Below, piece after piece: positions 20,447-30,681 of a DNA stretch of 64,000 nt. A program made the translations under genes and the position numbers. Each line of letters starts with the position of its first letter. Within the stretch, counting starts at the first letter, position 1. The notes beneath the pieces are model-generated. The model saw only the letters and a program-made list of their open reading frames with translations, did no database searches and was not told the origin of the DNA. The DNA lies in the NCBI GenBank assembly GCA_037367405.1, contig JAZKJV010010627.1, forward strand, positions 1,178,001 through 1,242,000. Reading direction: 5' to 3'. The stretch is from Ottelia alismoides (lineage: Eukaryota > Streptophyta > Magnoliopsida > Alismatales > Hydrocharitaceae).

Positions 20447-21835
20447 GATTATTTATTTTTGAAAAGGAATGGGGTGAGATCCCGAGGTGGGGTTTACCGA
20501 AAAATTCTATTAAGAAATTAAAAGGGCAGTCATACAAAAGTTAAGGCTGATACAATACAAGGGTCCTATAGTGACCCAATACAATATCCAAATAAAAATG
20601 TTGGCCACAGAATATTGAGTCATTTTGGCGCACGAAATGGCCTAGAGGAGAGCAAAAACAGGGACATCCTCCTGAGAATTCCCACACACTGACTTAAGAG
20701 AGGCCCACATTGAAGTACCATCGCTAGTCTTCAGCGAAGTGATAACAACCCATTCTTAGACCAAAGAAGAGGATATGCATAACAACAACAAAGCTTTTTC
20801 CCGCAATTAAGTAGGGTCGGCTACATGGATTCTTTGCCTCCATTCAGATCTATCTTGGGTCAATCTCATGCTTATATCCAAAAAACTAAGATCCCTTCGT
20901 ATAGTCTCATTCCAACACTTCTTGGGTCGTCTTTGCCCTCTCTTAGCCGGCTCAACATCCCAAAACTCGCATCTCCTAACCGGTGCATCAGCTGACCTCC
21001 TTTGTAAATGGCCAAACCACCTTAAGCGGTTTTCTCGCATCTTATCCTCGATCGGAGCGACACCAACTTTCCTTCTGATTGCATCGTTCCGAAAACGATC
21101 TTTACGCATGTGTCCACACATCCACCTTAGCATTTTCATTTCTGCTACTATCATTCTCTGCATATGTCTATGGTTCACAAACCAACATTTAGATCCATAG
21201 AGCATGATAAGTCTTATTGCTGCTTTGTAGAACTTTTCTTTGATTTTTAAAGAAATTTTCTTATCATAAAGAACAACAGAGACTCCTGTCCAGTTTAGCC
21301 AACCTGCATAAGGAAGAGGGTATGCATATGAAGGAAAAAAATGATACATGGCTTTTCATTCTTTTCCACATCTTGTACAGCTTAAGTCTCCTGATTGGAG
21401 GATTGTCTCAGTAGTAAGCAACCGACCATGTCTAGTGAGCCAAAGGAAGTCTTTAATCGTTTGCTGGATCCTACAGCTCCTAATAATTTTGCAGTCGCAG
21501 GTGAGAGAGATCATCCTGAATCCTGATATGAGTGCGGGTGAGAATTTGATATGCCTTTTTTACCGAGAAACTGCCATTGACCCATATGAAATGATCTCTC
21601 CCATTCGTGGCACCTTCAATATCCGTCAAGTTAGCAAGCAAGTTCATGTAGTCATTCAGTCTTTGTTCTGAGAAGGCAGCAGTAGAGGGACTCCAGGAAC
21701 CTGACGTCCACACCTGGTGCACCAACACGCTCTGATTCACGGCTAGTGCCAAAGTCTCTCCACTACCTATTGCTGGCCGCAGTACTTCGGTCAAATCTTG
21801 GAGAATACAGGTAATCCTGCCAAAGCAAGGAGCGC
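20447..21835 (-). mobile_element. 5'-truncated L1-type LINE, minus strand
   Basis: The minus frame 21480-21794 encodes VLVHQVWTSGSWSPSTAAFS and FIWVNGSFSVKKAYQILTRT, the region between reverse transcriptase and the zf-RVT domain of plant L1 elements. The 3' part lies at 20447-20780 (minus: ITSLKTSDGTSMWASLKSVC, then an AT-rich end). Stops and the nested LINE disrupt it. No flanking duplication was found for this older insertion. Confidence 0.65.
20781..21312 (-). mobile_element. 5'-truncated RTE-type LINE, minus strand, nested in the L1
   Basis: 532 bp flanked by a 15-bp duplication, GAAGAGGATATGCAT (20766-20780) and GAAGAGGGTATGCAT (21313-21327), one mismatch. The minus strand encodes an open frame (part of 20807-21349) with the RTE C-terminal motifs MLYGSKCW, MKMLRWMCGHMRKDR, VGVAPIEDKMRENRLRWFGH. 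Its 3' end is a TTG-repeat tail (AACAACAAC on the + strand at 20781), as usual for RTE elements. It is truncated before the polymerase core. Confidence 0.85.
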
Positions 21836-22126
21836 AATTCTTCTAATGAGCAATAATTTTTCTAGAATAAACTCCACTCATGTATAGAAAATGTGTAAGC
21901 CATGAGTTGAGTTGAAGATCAATAGGATGCACATAACTTAGCTTACTGTTCTACCCGTTATTTAACATCACTTGATAGAAAACAATTACGGGACCTGGAA
22001 GACATGCACACTACTACTTTCTTTCGGTAAAATATATTCCTTGTTTCATTCCATAATTTGAAAGAACAATTTTGTGCTTTTAACAGCTTTTGCGATATTC
22101 ATATATCTATGTATGTTTTGATGTAG

Positions 22127-22179
22127 TGGTGAAGGATATGCAGCTCGCTCGGAGAATCGGTGGGGGAAGATTTTTATAA
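22127..22179 (+). CDS. CENH3: CENH3-like histone H3, terminal exon
   Basis: After an AG at 22125-22126, the exon completes the split Met codon and reads VKDMQLARRIGGGRFL followed by TAA (22177-22179). This is the C-terminal tail of the histone H3 fold: canonical H3 ends P-K-D-I-Q-L-A-R-R-I-R-G-E-R-A, whereas monocot CENH3 ends with K-D-M-Q-L-A-R-R-I-G-G plus a few residues. Agreement of phase, splice signals and residue order with the exon 2.6 kb upstream makes chance unlikely. The last residues (GGGRFL) differ from the usual basic-Pro-Trp ending. Confidence 0.75.
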
Positions 22180-23303
22180 CATTTTAGATGACTACGTGCT
22201 GGAACTGCAACTTGGTTCAAAATGTCTTGTATCTTGTATTATACGTGAAAAATAGCAAGGAAGTTATCTAGGTTTACCCCATGTACTACAAAAATGTAAA
22301 ACAACATTCTTCCATGTACTCTAAAAATGTAAAACAGTATTCGTCTCATGTAAACAGAACATCAGGTAATTAATTTCCTCCTCACTTAGAAAGCTAAGAA
22401 AGCACATACATTCCAGTGTCCTACTGCAGTAGTATATACAAGCTCTTTTTGGGAGCTAAAATAGATGCAAATCCTCTTCTGCTCTATATAAATTAATGTT
22501 ATGGATATTTGATATGTTTAACGTGCATTTGAAAACCCTCAACGGTTTCTCGGAAAAATAATGCGCATCATATAACAAGAAAGCTTGATTATATTTTTCA
22601 GGACTCTGGGCTCCACAACTAAGAGAATATTTTGAGATGTTGAAGGTATGAATGTTATATTTTCTTCATGTGGTATCATAATTAAATTGGTTTGAGGTAA
22701 TATAAACTTGTGTTGATCACATCGAACTGAATAAGTTGAGTATCTATTATTCCCATAACAAAGTATGTCTCTTTTAGTATGCATCTTCACGAGCTTCATA
22801 ATGTCCATTGCATTTTTCATATATTATGTTAATATGAAGTTATTCTCTGACTGCTCGAAGTGTGGTTTAGTGCTAGAAAATAGTTTATCATGGAAATTTA
22901 GCAAAATAATTGTTGCAGTAAGTGCGAACATCGGCGTAGATAAAGTAGATTATTGGAGTCAACCTAAAATATTTAAGTGCAACTGATTATATCGTACCTG
23001 TAGCCTAGTTGGTAAGCACCATTCCTGTTATAAAAGAAGATTTATAGTTTAGATTGCAATGGTGACAAGTGCAAGGAGTTTTTTTTTATAAATTGCAGGT
23101 TGCACTCGAGTTGGCTTAATTACGAGGTCAGTCAAGGACAATCACATGAAAACAATGTATTGAATCATAATATTGCAATTATGTCGAGTTTTTCCTACAT
23201 TTATGCTTCAGCTTGTAGCGTATAACACCATTATTTTTGGGATTTATCTTGTAAAAACTAATGGCTGAGAATTGGTATGGAGAATTGATGATGTGGCTGA
23301 TCT
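22180..23303 (+). other. downstream region of the CENH3-like gene, no gene seen
   Basis: AT-rich DNA that includes the putative 3' UTR. No transposon ends, conserved domain or RNA gene were recognised. Confidence 0.4.
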
Positions 23304-23572
23304 ACCTTCTGCCTTTATATTAGTTGAGAGTTGATAGGTTAGATCCTTGATATGTTAAATATTCCTCGTGAATTTTGATTGGTTAAGAGATGATGGGCAG
23401 GATTGTTCAGATGCTTGATCTCCCTCTTGCATTCTGATTGGTTGAGAGATGGTGCATGATCGTCCTCCTACATCATGATTGGTTGAGAGTTGATGGGTTG
23501 GATAGATAAGATGTTTGACCCCCTCCTGCATCACGATTGGCCGTGTGTTGATGGTGGGGATTGTTGAGTACC
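23304..23572. repeat. minisatellite, about 58-bp period, about five degenerate units
   Basis: Units share CCTCCTGCAT, TGATTGGTTGAGAG and TTGATGGGTTGGAT, then AAGATGTTTGACC; two full copies measure 57-58 bp, one is shortened to about 42 bp. Units start near 23304, 23365, 23422, 23464 and 23521. Confidence 0.7.
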
Positions 23573-24530
23573 ATTGATATTTTTGGTTACAATATAGGAG
23601 TCTTGGGGTCAATAAATATTGTATCTAAAATCATTCAGCCAATACTAGATTCTGATGTGAAAAAGTAGGCATATTGTCAAATCACTATAATTCGTCTTAC
23701 GCAATTGTATGCGCTTTTCTTGCCTGATCGTGCTTCTATTTGTGTTGTGGTTGATCGGATCTATTCTCAACAACTACCACTCTAGCTGTATGACAATTGA
23801 AATGATATACATGGAATGGACAACATTGATGGGAAATATGGGTGACTCTTTGAAGTCCACTCCTGCCAAAGGTGACTGTGCCTGCAGTTGCAGACTGCTT
23901 CTCCGACTACAGGTTTGTATACTTCCTAATCTACTCCTGCAATCGTTAATCGTTCTTTTCCTTAAATCCTATCACCCTGATCGGGACAAGGTATGTGTTA
24001 TGTCCATGGGTTGTTGCAGCTTTGCCAGAAGAAAAGCCAGAAAGAACCTCATGAGGAATTCCTTGGTTGAAATCGGGAATAACAAAGCTTGCATTCAGCT
24101 AATATCCTCAGTTTTGAATCTGGTTTCATCAGGTTCGTCCAAATCCACATTTTATGATCTGGTGAAATTTATAGTATGGAAGAATAACAAAGACCCTGCC
24201 TCTGTGAAAGCAAAAGCTGTGAAAAGAAGATGTAGACACAATACATCATGACGACACTGCAAATCTGTGGGAAAAGAAGGAAGAGGAAAAACCACTGGCT
24301 GATCAAGCTTTAAATAGCAAGAAGAGCCCAATTGGAATACATCAAGTTTCGGAACCGTTTGAGAGCACAATAGCGAGCATCACTAAAGATGATTCCATGA
24401 CGAAAATTGTATGTTCAGGCTTTGTTACACCATAGGTGCTTGGTTTCCTTAAACTATATGGAGGAATATAATAGGAAAGTAAAGAACTCGTACATTATGA
24501 TCACATGCTTACAAAGTTAGGGAATTTTGG
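23573..24530 (+). other. coding-like DNA of unknown identity, broken
   Basis: The + strand has a 180-codon open frame at 23709-24251 and, in another frame near 24228-24410, a 60-residue polar stretch without stops (for example DDTANLWEKKEEEKPLADQA, KKSPIGIHQVSEPFE). Possible splice sites flank pieces (CTACAG/GTTTGT near 23910; TTGCAG near 24020). I do not recognise the protein; it may be decayed host exons. No transposon domain is seen. Confidence 0.3.
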
Positions 24531-26263
24531 ATTGATTTTAGCGAGCCTAAATTTGATAAGAGAAGCACTATCTTGAATTCAAAAAATCCCTGCTATAACT
24601 TTGATTACGGTGAGCAAGCTCGTAATATACTCATAAGAGTATATGGAGAGCAACTCAGAATAGACTTGTGAGAGTCCAGAGAGCTACCACCTTATAAAAT
24701 TAAGATTCAGTCAAATAAGTCTCTTAGAACAATTGGAGTTATGTACCATGATCGTCTTGATATCATACAGTTGTTGATCCAAAGGTTGCGTCATAGAGCT
24801 TGGTGCAAGGTTGAATATATAAAGAGTTAGATTGAGTACTCAACCGCACCATCAAGTGATTATAAAGAAGGGATCTCCAGCTTGAGAAGGCGATGGCTAT
24901 CCTTACTCTAAAGGCTGGCATCCGACCGACTACTTGATGCAGGTCTTCTGTATAGGAATAGAGATTTGTAGTTGTCGGATGAGTTAAGTCAAAGAGTTGA
25001 CTTAGCGAAAAATCAAGATAACTAAGACCTATGTCGTCTATTATCATGTATAGGCACACATCCTCTGATTAGAGACATGTGATACTATATGGTTGAACGT
25101 GTACATTTGGCAAGCCGTGAGGTTGGCGACATAGTCAAGGTCTATACAGCAGTGCACTGGTGTACATATTCTGGCATTCAATTAAATATGATCTCTCAAA
25201 GGAATCATACATGTTCACTACTGAATCGAATACATGATCTCACTCATAAGATATTGGGACCAACTAAATTCCATCGATAGTCGTCTTGCTTTGAAAGCAG
25301 GACGGAACTTGTAGGTATGATATATGCTTTTGGAAAACATATGGTCGATATATATATATCCCAATGATCAAATAAGAAACTTAAAGATAAAATCCTAAAC
25401 GAGACCATTCAAATGATATATGAACTTCCAGTTTAAATCACAATCTTCCAGTATGTTGGATGTACGTGTATTAGAAATACTTGAGGATGATGTGATCTTA
25501 AATGATTGTATACCATGATGCTTCCATTTCGAGGGAATGACAAATAATTTTGGATTTTAGTGACTCCACTTAGTGGTCTTGTTATCATATCTTTGTCTAA
25601 ATATTGGACATTGATCTGAGTTAGATTCAGATGCAATAAGAAGATTGGCTATCATGTTTGACAAGCTTATACATCTCTGAGAGGTCATCTAGATCTAGAA
25701 ATGTGATTAGATCACATTCTAAGTCACTATACATTGCTTGTACAATCGCCATGTCCTTATCCCAAAGTATCCGAGTAAAAAGCATGCTATCATTGAAAGA
25801 GTTCAAGCATTGTTTAAGTTAGAGAATATAAGCGTATTGGAAAATAAAGAGAAAAATTGATAATTAGATTAGATTTAATTGTCTGGAATAATGTGGATAT
25901 AATTCACATTATTTTGATATGCATAAAGATACATCTAAAATAATTAAATTGAATTTAATTATCTTGGATATGATTAATGTGTATGGCATCATTGACAATA
26001 ATTATGAATAGTGTGGATGAGATCCATAATATCCTAGTGAGACTTAGTTGTGAATAGGATTCATAATTTTAATATTAATGTGAATTGGATTCATATTTTT
26101 CAAATAAATGTAAATGTCATTTATATTTATTTTAGATATGTGAATGATTCATAATTATCAATGTCTTATTTGCAGTTGTCACACATAATTTGGAATTATT
26201 TGATGACAATATGTTCACAAAATAATTCTATGAATAATGATTTGGTGGTAATGAGATTATATC

Positions 26264-26312
<49 letters not shown>

Positions 26313-26990
26313 AGAATCCGCTTCAATTAGGAGGGGATGACAATGGTGGGAGCCACCATGGTGGTCGTCCACTCCTTATAGAAGGAGGCTCTCTCTATCT
26401 TTTATTATTCATGAGGTGATTTTGTTATGAAGATTACATTGGTTAGAAATATTAAGAGTCTTTCCAACTTGTAATATTGGTTGTTATCTTATAGATTACA
26501 CATAATCTAGAAGATTACCTGTAATCTCGACCATTGATTAATGTTAAGAGTGCTTCCTAACCATAAAAAATAGTATAAAAGAGGAGGCAATCCTAGACTT
26601 CCTCTAGGGCAAGAAATTGAAGTCTCTTTCTCCCTCACAAACCATATAAATGTCCACCCTTCTCTCTCTCTCTCTCTCTCCCCCCTGTGGTCGTCCCTTA
26701 CCTCAGGATCATGGAGTCCACAATGTTAGTTCTTTGTTTCTCCATGATTTTAAGATGACACACACAAGAGTATATCGCACTCGCTAGCATATTCTTTGTG
26801 ATTGTAGGTTTGGAAGTGTGGATTTCGGCACGACGTGACTGTGAATAGTCTTCACCTTTAAGCGGAGCAGAAGCTCAAACTTTTTGTTGTCTTTATTCAA
26901 AGTATTGTAATTATTTATTTCTATTGTTTTGCATAGTTGTAATCTCAAGCAAGCTTCAATTGGAAGTTTCCAAATCGGGAGATCAAGTAT
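24530..26990 (+). repeat. AT-rich long LTR (family R), + orientation copy
   Basis: From about 24650 to 26600 this is a diverged reverse-complement match of 31200-33120: shared blocks include CTTTGAAAGCAGGAC / GCTTCCAAAGCAAGAC, GATAAGGACATGGCGATTGTAC, and the long block around 24880-25300. It has a promoter-like TATAAAAGAGGAGGC at 26566-26580. Limits are approximate: the outer end is near 24530 and the inner end is not defined. No ORF of interest. Confidence 0.6.
26263..26312. repeat. (AT)n(GA)n microsatellite
   Basis: About 26 bp of AT dinucleotides followed by about 24 bp of GA, inside the R repeat. A CT tract also occurs at 26658-26680. Confidence 0.95.
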
Positions 26991-26999
26991 TCATGAACT

Positions 27000-28138
27000 A
27001 ATCGATCGTTATTTGTGACTGATCGATCATGACCTATCTACCATGTCCCTTTCACCTATCGATCATGCCTAATCGATCACCTATATCAAATTTATTAGTC
27101 ATATTTTGCATTCCCTCTTAATGGCCATCAACTGACCAATCATAGCTTCTTAGCTGATTGATAATTTGTAGTTGATCAATCATACAACTTGACCTGATCG
27201 ATCATATCACGAAACCATATCCGATTTATTAATTTTTTTTCCAATGGTCATATTCTCTAGGACCCATGTATAAGGGACCTTGTCCCTATTATTGGAAGAC
27301 ATATAAATTGAGCATTCACTCCTACATTCTCTAGAAAAATGAGAAGTCTTTTCTGAGTGATTTCCTCGATCTATTTTCTCCAATTCATCGATTCATTCAA
27401 TCTTTTGGGAAGAATATTTTGGTTGAAATATGAGAAGTAAAGTTTTTCAGTTAAGCAGTGTTTGATCACTTACCTTCTCTCAAGTTCTTCTAATTGGAGC
27501 CAGAGTACTTTTGGCAGCCTTTTGAGTACGGTGATATTTATTATTTATTTATATTGATTATTCACTTGTGCTATATCTGTGATATAATTGTTATGCTACT
27601 ATTTGTGAATATTACTGTAATTATATTCTCTATTTTATCTCTAAATATCACTATTATTTATTGGAGAATTATTTCTTGATATATGTGAAGATAATACTCT
27701 CTGGAAACGAGTATTGCTCTATCTTTTTCATTCATGTCAACATCTTTTTGCATGTCTGATCCTAAGTTGCAGTAAAGCTATTAGACATGAGATATCCAAG
27801 GAATCACAAAGAAAGCCAAAGCTCATTTGTTCTTCTGCTTAGGCTACAATGTCTGATTTGTAGTGTTGATCTCGGTGTATGATCCGAGATTGTGAAGCAC
27901 CAACTTTGTAAATGATTGTGATATCTTCATTTATATCTCAAGCTTTAGGAAGTTGTTGATTAGCTAGGCCAATAAGGAAATCTCGAGGTAGGAAGACTTT
28001 GGTGGGTGTCCACACTAATGTGTGCTAATTGGATTACTTGGTTGGTTGTATCTATGCTTACCGAATATTCCGCGATAAGTTTTAAAACTACCTCGAATCA
28101 CTATTCACCCTCTGTTGGTATTGCGATCTCCGAACTCA
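27000..28138 (+). repeat. 5' LTR of a SIRE/Maximus-like copia element
   Basis: The end is set by ACTCA at 28138, four bases before the PBS. The upstream start is approximate. The proximal part (26995-27240) is an array of GATCGATCAT-type words in both orientations. A TATA-like ACATATAAATTGAG lies near 27308. No partner LTR was found in the window. Confidence 0.5.
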
Positions 28139-28142
28139 GATT

Positions 28143-28154
28143 TGGTATCAGAGC
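28143..28154 (+). promoter_or_regulatory. primer binding site of the SIRE-like copia element
   Basis: TGGTATCAGAGC, a full match to the initiator tRNA-Met-type site, precedes gag. Confidence 0.85.
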
Positions 28155-28199
28155 ATGGATTAGTATCTCAAAGTCACTACTCGATGATACATATGGTAG

Positions 28200-30681
28200 C
28201 AATCACAAGCAAGGATTTTGAAAGCCAGTTCACTGTCATGCCACTGTGCTTCAATGGAACAAACTACAACAATTGGAAGTTACATGCAAATTTTCTTAGG
28301 ATCTATTGATATCAACATGTGGGATATCATATAGACTAAGCATACAAGGCGAGTTCCTAGACGTATTTGTTTTGACATTAATAAGAGAAAAGAAACTTAC
28401 AACTCCAAGGCAATGAATGTGATCTTTTGTGAGATCACAGTAGATGAGTTTAATCGAATGCCATCTTGTAAAACAACATACAAAATATAGAACAAGCTCA
28501 GTGTCATCTATGAAGGAACAATAAAGCTTCAGGAATCACAAGCCAGTTTGTGATAGTAGAGATATGAGTTGTTCAAGTGGAAAGTGGATAATCAATTCGT
28601 GACATGTACACGAGATTCTTGGCAATCATCAACAACCTTAGGAATCTCAAAGTTGACATCAAAGAACTGGAATATGTAAAGAAGATACTAAAATCTCTCA
28701 AACCTATTTTGAGTACAACAACTATAGTTATCAAATAAGCAAACGACATCAACACCCTCCTCGTTGACGAACTCATAAGCAAGCTCTTAGCATATGAAGT
28801 CGAGAATACTCAGACAACCGATAGATACCGAAGTCAAGAAGAAGAAAGGTATTTCACTTCAAGCTACATAATCGAGTTTAGAGGATCTCACAAATGAAGA
28901 CCTCGCCATGCTCACCAAGAAATTCAAGAAGTTTATCGAGAGGAGCGATGCGAAGAAAGGAAGTGATCTCGAATGCTTCAACTGTAACAAAAGCAATGCT
29001 CAAGAATCACGAGGCCATGATTTAGGCAAAGGTAAGAAGATCGTGAAAGAATAAATGAGGAATGATCACCGACATCATTGCAAGTATCCTAAAAGGAAAT
29101 CTTTTGAAGCTACTTGGGACCCTTCCGACTCCGACATGTCCACTTTGTCTCTTTCTGATTAAAAGCATGAATCATAGATTAAACTACTCAAGACAAACAT
29201 AGAAAACCTAGAAGCCATTGTAGGTAAGCTAAAATAGAACAAACACACCCTAATTAATGATCTGGCAAAGTTTACTAAGGGTCAAGAGAACATAGATAAA
29301 TTAATAGGAGGTAAATACCTAAGTAGAACTAAGTGTGGGTTAGGGTACAACATAGAAAAGGGAAGTAGTTCTAAGTTTGTTAAAATAGAGAAACCTATTT
29401 TACTTGCTAAGAAAATTCAAAGTCAAGTTAAAGCCAAGAAAGTCATGGAACTAAGGAGAAACATGAGGAACCACCCTAACACTCCAAGACCCCGCAAGCA
29501 ATGGTTACAAAGAAACCCGCCAATTGTTTTGCAGAACCTAGGGTTATTTAAAAAAGACCAATTGAACATCCATTCATGACCAGATCGTATTTTGTAGGAC
29601 ATCAGTCGCAACTGAACTGACAAGTGGATCATGGACAACAGTTGTTCGTGACATATGATTGGAGACAAGGGTCTCTTCCTCAACCTCAAAGTCAAAGTTG
29701 GTGGGACTGCTACTTTTGGAAGCAGCCACAAATGTATGATAATTAGAGAAGGTATGAACAGAAACCTTTTAACTTATATTAATCATGTTAGCCTTGGAGA
29801 CGATTTGAAACACAATCTCTTGAGCATGTTTCAAATATGCTATAATGGTTTTAAAGTAGTGTTTTTTCTTTTGGTTTTGAAGTTCTTAAGGAAGATATGC
29901 TAGACTTGCTTCATAATGAAGATAGGCACAAAGGCATATACAAGCTTAGGTTCGATGAGTGCTCATTGCTGATTGCCTTCTGGTAGCATAAGAATAATCC
30001 TTACTTTGGCATAAAAGATTAAACCACATTCACATGAACTTGGTCCACATTAGCAAACTTGGCTTAATTAAATATCTTACTAAACTATCCTAAAAGAAGG
30101 TAAGCATGTGTCTAGCATGTTAATTAGGAAAACTCAATAGAAAACTCTGAAGTCCTAACCACACATTATCTTAGCCAGAACGTTGGAGCTTTTAGACTTA
30201 GAATTATTTGGACCCAAGAAATCCTAATGTTTAAGTGGTTGTCTCTATTATTTTGTTATAGTAGATGACTACTCACGTTATACTTAGGTTTTGTTCATTT
30301 CTTCCAAGGATTTAGCTTCCTCCAAGTTTGTACCTAGGCAAACCGATTCCAAACGAACAAGGATCTACCATCACTATGTTAAGAAGTGATCATGGTGGAG
30401 AGTAAGATAATGAGATTTTTTGATAATGAGATTTTTTGACTATTGTGATAAGGTTGGGATCAAGTATGAGTTTTTTGGACCCAGAACAACAACTCAAAAT
30501 GATGTAGTAGAACGAAAAAAATCATACTATTTAGGAATGCGGTTGTATAATGTTATGCGAATACGATCTACCTAGATATTTTTGGTCAGAGGTTGTAAAC
30601 ACAGTGATTAATCATTAATTGTCTATGTTAATATGTAGTCATTGTAATACAACCAATTAACAACTTATCAGAACTACATTA
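28200..30681 (+). pseudogene. SIRE/Maximus-like copia gag, protease and integrase, degenerate and truncated
   Basis: Broken + frames show gag (PLCFNGTNYNNWKLHANFL at about 28240; MYTRFLAIINNLRNLKVDIK at about 28605; LLVDELISKLLAYEVE), a CFNCNK knuckle remnant (28978), the LAKFTKGQENIDKLIGG and CGLGYN words typical of SIRE gag ends (about 29265-29350), a protease remnant WIMDNSC where DSG has become DNS (29628), pre-integrase WHKRLNHIHMNL (about 30010), and integrase SDHGGE and RTTTQNDVVERKK (30385-30520). Pol is cut at 30681 where the R LTR begins; reverse transcriptase and RNase H are absent. Confidence 0.75.

Larger units (their letters stand above)
19492..22126 (+). other. 2.6-kb last intron of the CENH3-like gene, filled with retroelement fragments
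   Basis: GT (19492) and AG (22125-22126) ends, phase 1. It contains a copia fragment, an L1-type LINE on the minus strand and an RTE-type LINE nested inside the L1. The last 290 bp (21836-22126) has no recognised element. Confidence 0.7.

Noticed and set aside
21348..21671. 107-codon plus-strand ORF
   Set aside because: Antisense shadow of the L1 LINE protein on the minus strand.
23860..23920. Resemblance of a short frame (VPAVADCFSDYR) to HEAT-repeat text of cohesin factor PDS5
   Set aside because: Too short and without matching neighbours; not enough to name a gene.
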